From NCBI GenBank assembly GCA_964019055.1, contig OZ025220.1, positions 255,001 to 319,000 on the forward strand: DNA of 64,000 bases, written 5' to 3'. This document shows, one piece after another, positions 58,404 through 64,000 of this stretch. Every line of letters starts with the position of its first letter. The stretch's first letter is position 1. Below the pieces are notes generated by a model. That model did not search any database, had not been told where the DNA came from, and was given only the letters and a program-made list of their open reading frames with translations. Source of the stretch: Anthopleura xanthogrammica (Eukaryota; Cnidaria; Anthozoa; Actiniaria; Actiniidae). Made by a program: the position numbers and the translations under genes.

Positions 58404-59031
58404 ATTCTCATTCTCATTCTCATTCTCATTCTCATTCTCATTCTCATTCTCATTCTCATTCTCATTCTCATTCTCATTCTCATTCTCATTCTCATTCTCA
58501 TTCTCATTCTCATTCTCATTCTCATTCTCATTCTCATTCTCATTCTCATTCTCATTCTCATTCTCATTCTCATTCTCATTCTCATTCTCATTCTCATTCT
58601 CATTCTCATTCTCATTCTCATTCTCATTCTCATTCTCATTCTCATTCTCATTCTCATTCTCATTCTCATTCTCATTCTGATTCTCATTCTGATTCTCATT
58701 CTGATTCTCATTCTCATTCTCATTCTCATTCTCATTCTCATTCTCATTCTCATTCTCATTCTCATTCTCATTCTCATTCTCATTCTCATTCTCATTTTCA
58801 TTCTCATTCTCATTCTCATTCTCATTCTCATTCTCATTCTGATTCTGATTCTGATTCTGATTCTGATTCTGATTTTCATTTTCATTCTCATTCTCATTCT
58901 CATTCTGATTCTCATTCTGATTCTGATTCTCATTCTGATTCTGATTCTCATTCTCATTCTCATTCTCATTCTTTTTGTTTGTGTCTTGTTTCGTATTGTG
59001 TGTGTGTCTGTCTGTCTGTCTGTCTGTCTGA
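58404..59031. repeat. (CATTCT)n array, unit 3, with short CTGT tail
   Basis: About 95 hexamers to 58972, perfect at the left and mixed with GATTCT and CATTTT units at the right, then a short GTGT/CTGT tail (59001-59031). The CTGT part is only ~30 bp, against 250 in unit 2 and 700 in unit 1. Confidence 0.97.
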
Positions 59032-59159
59032 GAGACTTCTCTCTAGGTCGTGTTATCTTGACTAAGGTACTAAGACCTACTAAGAAATTGGTCGTGGTTG
59101 GTTATTAATAATAAATTCGTAACGTTTAATCGTGGGTTCCCACTGATTCCTACTCGTTG

Positions 59160-61183
59160 CTACACTGCCTGCTTATAAAACACTTCAATGTCATCAATGG
59201 TATATTCACCCGATATGTCTGTAAAGAAATTACACAAATTATCGTACACACAGCCGGGAGGAATGGCATAACGCCATGACTTGTTAGAATTCCGGACAGA
59301 TGTTGCGGCATTATTATCGATGCGGACATCGAAACCGAATACTGGACCATAATACACTGTGTGATATACAGCTTTACTGCTATCCACTACGTCAAACCTC
59401 ATAGGATTGAAACCGTGAATGTTGTACAAAGAGAATATGAATGACTTTGAAGAGGACTTGAAACCCCCACCTGTGAAGGAATGTTGATTTAATATGTCAA
59501 ATTATATTTTATAGGGAATTTATGGGGAAAAAATAATAGCCAAGAAAATATTCCCATTCTACAAACAGACAGGCTAAGGTCTAAGGTTTTTTAGAAAGCT
59601 ATTTTATACAGAATTTAACGCTTATTCCAAAAATGAAAAGAAAAATGGAGTATCCCTGGCTTGTTTTGGAGATAATGAATTTTGAATATTACCATGTTGA
59701 CAAGTTTTCGAAAGAAAAAATGGCGGAAAACAAGGTTTGCCCAAACAAATTCACAACTCGAAAACTAATTAAAGAAGTTATGGAAGTATTTTTCTCAGGA
59801 TATCTACTTCTTAAAACATATTATTTTAGAAAACTATCTAAAAATGTTTGAAGAAAATTTTGAAAATTAATAAGCTCAAAATTCTGCATTTTGTTTGCTT
59901 AATGAACCGAAAATCTTTTTTTCCTAACTTTTTCAACAGAATGCTTTTTACCTGTTGTTTTAGGAAATTAACAGAAAAATACAAAAAGATCTACATAATC
60001 CTTTTTTTTTCCAATACTCAAATGTGATAAAATAATCGCTGTCCCATGATATGGTAATCTTCATTTTCTTGTTATTATTTATGTTTAATTTTTTGGGGGC
60101 TTTTTTCTTTTCAGAAGGTCTTTAAATAGCTTGAAAAATTACATGTCTTACTTACTTGACGACCATGGTACGTCAGTGTATCCTCCCCATACGTACTGGC
60201 CCTTCCTCGCTATTGTGACGGTTGGTCCCTTACCGTCACATTGAGGATGGAAGGTGGTGGCGACATCAAAGCCGTCTTCCTTACCAGACCAACATCGTAT
60301 CCATGAAATGTTCATGACATCCTCAGGAACTTGTTTCAAGAAACCCTTCAAAGCTGCAAGATAGCTGGCGTTCCCATAGTCCGTGAGGATGTCTGATTCG
60401 TTAACTATAGTAAAGTGTAGTAAAATATGATTAAGATATTGAAAAAAGTCTAGACACATACAAAAGAGAAATGAATCCCTTCTGCCATGATGGCTTTTAT
60501 GGCTTTCTTTGCAATATGCATGCTAGGATATGAAACTTACTTGTAACCGTGCTACAGGTTGTTCCGTTGCCAAAGTAACCATCTTTGCACGTGCAGTTGA
60601 ACGAGCGAATGGTGTTGGTGCAAATGGCGTTGACACTGCAGTCATGCTTTCCCGTGGTGCATTCATCGACATCTGTTCATGAAATAATCATATTGTAAAT
60701 ACATACCTTAACTAGGGTTACAGCAACTTGCAGTTATAATGAGCGTCTTTATCGACTCTTAATTATTTATTTCAACAATATTATACAGGGAAATGTCATT
60801 AAGCAACTGAAGCTAGTTTAAAGAGAGCCCTTATGATTCCCCGCCATAGAATCATGCGTATGATACAGACGAAGTTACGCGAAAAATTGCTTTGTTTCAA
60901 ATTGACTGCTGATACTTTAGCTACTAAGAGTTGGAAGTATGGATTTAGGCATGCTTATTTGTAATCAGTAGTTGTTTGTGGTAAAAGTATCTCGAATGGA
61001 AGTTCTAGCGCTTAGTGAACCTATGGATGTGAGACTATTTACACGGTGCAATGTCTTTTACGTCATACCTTTGCAATCTTTGCCTTCAAAAGGAGGTCTT
61101 GGGCACGAACATTCATAGGTGTCATTATCGTAGTCAGGGATGCAAGTGAAGTTGTGAAGACAGGGAGACGTGCTGCAGTTGGA
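59160..61183 (-). CDS. Secreted EGF-EGFca-TLDc protein, gene 3 (partial)
   Basis: Four of the five exons of the family: 61183-61069 (EGF, SNCSTSPCLHNFTC), 60672-60541 (calcium-binding EGF, DVDECTTGKHDC), 60404-60156 (TLDc, NESDILTDYG, WSGKEDGFDV) and 59470-59160 (TLDc end, GPVFGFDV, DDIEVFYKQAV). Exon lengths 115, 132, 249 and 311 are the same as in genes 1 and 2 and phases match. The PAN/signal exon is not found between 61184 and 64000 and presumably lies beyond the window, since intron 1 already holds a large insertion. It is the most diverged paralogue in the EGF domains. The variable segment reads VRNSNKSWRYAIPP. No disabling change seen. Confidence 0.85.
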
Positions 61184-61724
61184 CTTGAAAAAAAAAATGC
61201 AAGAATGAATAAATAAATCAGCCTCAAAGCATAATAAACAAATAAATAATACACGATAGTTACTGGACTACTCATTACAATCAAGCTAATAAAGCCGTGA
61301 AGACCTAAAATATGTCTAGAATGTTTATTAGTATTGTTTTCTAACCCATCTAATCATACTAGCTGCCAAAGATCGTTATCACTAAACTAGCTTTTAAAGT
61401 ATAAATTTGTTTATCTTGAAAACTATTTGAATCCCAAAGCTATTCCTGGTTTGCTTAGAGTATATGTGCATAAAAGCAAATATCTTTCCGTATGTAAACA
61501 AACACATATGTTGAAAAGGATTCGTCCAATTCAGTGATAGTGATATTTATGGGTGTGTAACTATCGAATGTGATTCGTTACAAAACAATGAACATTCCGA
61601 GACATATTTTAGGTATTCATGGTTTTCTTAGTTCAACTGTAACATGCTTCCCTTTAGAATATCAAGAAAAAACTGGCTACTTTTGGAAAAAAACATTTAA
61701 AAATTTTTTTAAAACTACAATTTT

Positions 61725-62438
61725 TAAGGTATCAGGATATGATTAGGACCCCTATACGCGCTACCTCAAATTTCGCACGGGCTTTACAATATTTTGTTAT
61801 AAAAGTATACATTTTCTGAAAGCTAAATAAATGTAGTTTTCGAATAGCTATTTATAATTGTCTGTTTTGGAACACAAAAGAAAGTTATTGGGTTCAAAGT
61901 GACATTCTACCTCACTTCATTCGACGACTTCCCGCAGGGTCAGAATTTTCGCTATGTCGATCAAAAGTACGTTAGCAGGCTCTGTGGATAATGAGCTTCA
62001 AAATTGAGTCTCAGATTTTTGATATCTTTTTTAGATCGTGCGCAATGACGCGTTAAATCCGGAAGTTTGAAATTTCGGTGGTTATGATTGCAAAATAGAC
62101 AATATCTTTTGAATGAAAAGACATTTCAAAAATCTGAGACATCGTTTTTTAGATCGTATTGTTATTTATCATAATCCAAAGTTTCAGTTCGATGCAATGT
62201 AATCCGAAAGAGTAAAAATGTTTTTAAAACGATATTTTGGTCACTCAAAAACTGCGGAGAAAGCCTATAACCTTTTTAGTGTCGCGAAACAGAAAATTCC
62301 ATATTGATTTTTAAAAACTTCGTTTATTTGGCTTTCAGAAAATGTATACTTTTATATAATAATATTGAAAAGGCAGCGAGAAATTTGTCTCGCGCGTAAA
62401 GTAATCTCAAAGGTCTCAAACGTATCCTGATACCTTAA
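61725..62438. mobile_element. ~714-bp element with ~140-bp terminal inverted repeats
   Basis: Left end TTAAGGTATCAGGATATGAT; right end ATCCTGATACCTTAA. The arms stay alignable through AAAGTATACATTTTCTGAAA to about 61870 and back from 62300. The centre has no useful open frame. It lies in the first intron of TLDc gene 3 and is absent from genes 1 and 2. Confidence 0.8.
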
Positions 62439-63153
62439 TAAAAAATTTAATTCTGATTCCGAATATGAAAAGAAAAATAAGGTATCCTGAACACCTTTTC
62501 GAGATAATTAGCATTTAATTGATGGCTACGCACGAGTTTTTAAAGCAAAAATTGCGCCACTGGAATTGATCAGGGAAATGTTTTACAACTCCTAAGATAA
62601 TAGTTCTTTGCGGACTATATCATGCACAAATGCCGGCTAGTGAATTATTCTACATTACCACATGGATATTTTGGAATAAAAGACAAAGAAATACCTTGAT
62701 TTGTCATATTTCGCCATTTCAGTGCTCTCAAAAATCTCATAAAGTCAAACATGCGTGAGAAAAATTAATTTAAGAAAATTCATGTAAAGTAGATTTTTAG
62801 GAGTTCCTTCAATTAAGCTTATAAAAAGTATAGAGTCCCGTGCAAAATTTGAGGTTTTTTTTCCAAAAACTAATTAAAATACGCAGCTACAACTGATATT
62901 TCTACGCAGTTCGAAACAAAACAAAAAAGGTCTTTACTACATAAGGGTGATCTTCAAGGAGTAAGATTTCGACGGAATTTGGAATGTAAACCTTAAGATA
63001 TAAAATTGACCAAAGACGTTGTTTTCATCTTTTTAATCATTTGATATCCTCATATTCTGATTTAACTTTCATACTTTTCCCCCTCTTATTTGCTATCTTT
63101 AATTTCTGATTTAGTTTTGTCTGTTTTTGAAAAGACAATCAGAAAACTTAATA

Positions 63154-64000
63154 GCGGAGCTCCCGCGCGGGCCGAAGGCCCGCGCGAGCGGAGCACCATA
63201 CTTAAGAAAAAATGGTAATCCATCGAGTTGATTTTTCATGGCTTGATTACGTCATCACCTTGTCCATACATACATACATACATACGTACATACATACATA
63301 CGTCCGTCCGTGTACCACTTTGCACAGGGTTCCCGCGCGCTTTGCTTACTCACAAATGCACAGAAAAATTGCAATAATGTAGTCAAAGATGGATCAAGAA
63401 GTATTTTTTCTTATTTTAGCAATGCAAAAAATACGTTTAATCGAAGTCATGTCTGTCTTAAAGTGAACAAAAACAATTTTTCGACTTTAGCGACTTGCTA
63501 AAGAAGATTTAGCGAGGGAAAGCGAGGGAAGATTCTTAATCTTACGATGAAGTTTCGTGACTGAAACTTCAGTGAGAGAAAAAGTGGCCTGTAGACCAGA
63601 AAAACCTGATTATACTGCAAGAATGATATTTCAGTTCCGTAGAAAACACTTCATAGAAGGTAAATTCATTATTTTTAACTAATATTTCGTAAAAAATCGA
63701 TAAGAAATGTGTAAATTAGCTGGAGAAACTCTCAGACAAGCCAAGGACGTTGGTTCGGCAAACATTGTCAGAAAAACTTGGATAGTTTGTCGTTTTTACT
63801 GCATTCTAGATTTTTATCATCTTTTTCTTCATTACTTGTGAACCAAAAAAGCGATATTTGAAGCTTTGATTTTTTGTTTTTGATCCCATTTCAAGAAAAA
63901 GGCTAAGACTTAGTAAAAAGACTTAGTTCTTTGAAAAAATATATTTGACGGCCAGCGAGCCTCACGCGTCAAAACAAGATTCCAGTTTCATAATCATATG
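63154..64000. mobile_element. GC-hairpin element, second copy (cut by window end)
   Basis: Matches the first ~850 bp of 35689-37197 from the GCGGAGCTCCCGCG hairpin onward at well above 95%, including the CATA repeat (63266-63301). It starts after a different flank (AACTTAATA), so it is an independent insertion. From 61184 to 63153, apart from 61725-62438, I see only AT-rich intronic sequence. Confidence 0.85.

Noticed and set aside
59633..59851. 72-codon frame in the last intron of TLDc gene 3
   Set aside because: The sequence is shared by the same intron in genes 1 and 2, but the frame is broken there, runs antisense to the gene and has no splice sites.

Overview
This is nuclear DNA of an animal. 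It is AT-rich, and its genes are split into short exons with GT..AG introns whose reading phases can be checked. It is also crowded with SINEs, inverted-repeat elements and microsatellites. The gene set is generic metazoan, but the secreted PAN/EGF/TLDc family in the right half and the small, intron-rich genes make an anthozoan cnidarian (sea anemone or coral type) my best guess. That is an inference; no organelle or marker gene fixes the species.

Left half (3.4-25.0 kb): six conserved housekeeping or ciliary genes in three consecutive head-to-head pairs. They are FBXL17-like (-) / MRPL14 (+), TTC23-like (-) / ROPN1L (+), and COX7C (-) / WDR61 (+). I rebuilt each coding sequence exon by exon. 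In every one the intron phases match and the total length is a multiple of three: 467, 186, 471, 222, 76 and 302 aa. The TTC23/ROPN1L pair joins two cilium genes across a 648-bp shared promoter that holds two X-box (RFX-type) motifs. The introns carry tRNA-like SINEs, a dispersed ~57-bp minisatellite, MITEs and large microsatellites. Directly after WDR61, about ten 80-bp tandem copies of its own last codons and stop form a minisatellite.

Middle (25.8-29.5 kb): no gene. A ~1.4-kb non-coding unit is present twice in tandem, and one copy carries a 182-bp inverted-repeat transposon that the other copy lacks.

Right half (29.6-64 kb): a tandem segmental duplication with three units starting near 29.6, 45.0 and 56.35 kb. 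Each unit holds (i) a ~2-kb non-coding repeat R with nested MITEs and a conserved E2F/CRE-like palindrome cluster, (ii) a long hexanucleotide array whose motif differs in each unit (CATTGT, GGTTGT, CATTCT), followed by CTGT-type repeats, and (iii) a minus-strand gene for a secreted protein with signal peptide, PAN/apple-like, EGF, calcium-binding EGF and TLDc domains. Two genes are complete (374 aa each); the third lacks its first exon because the window ends. Units 1 and 2 also carry almost identical, defective DIRS-type tyrosine-recombinase retrotransposons upstream of the gene. The three TLDc exons differ mostly by amino-acid changes packed into one segment.

The best candidates for something new are the secreted TLDc family with its variable segment, the unit-specific hexanucleotide arrays at one homologous position, and the WDR61 terminal-exon minisatellite.
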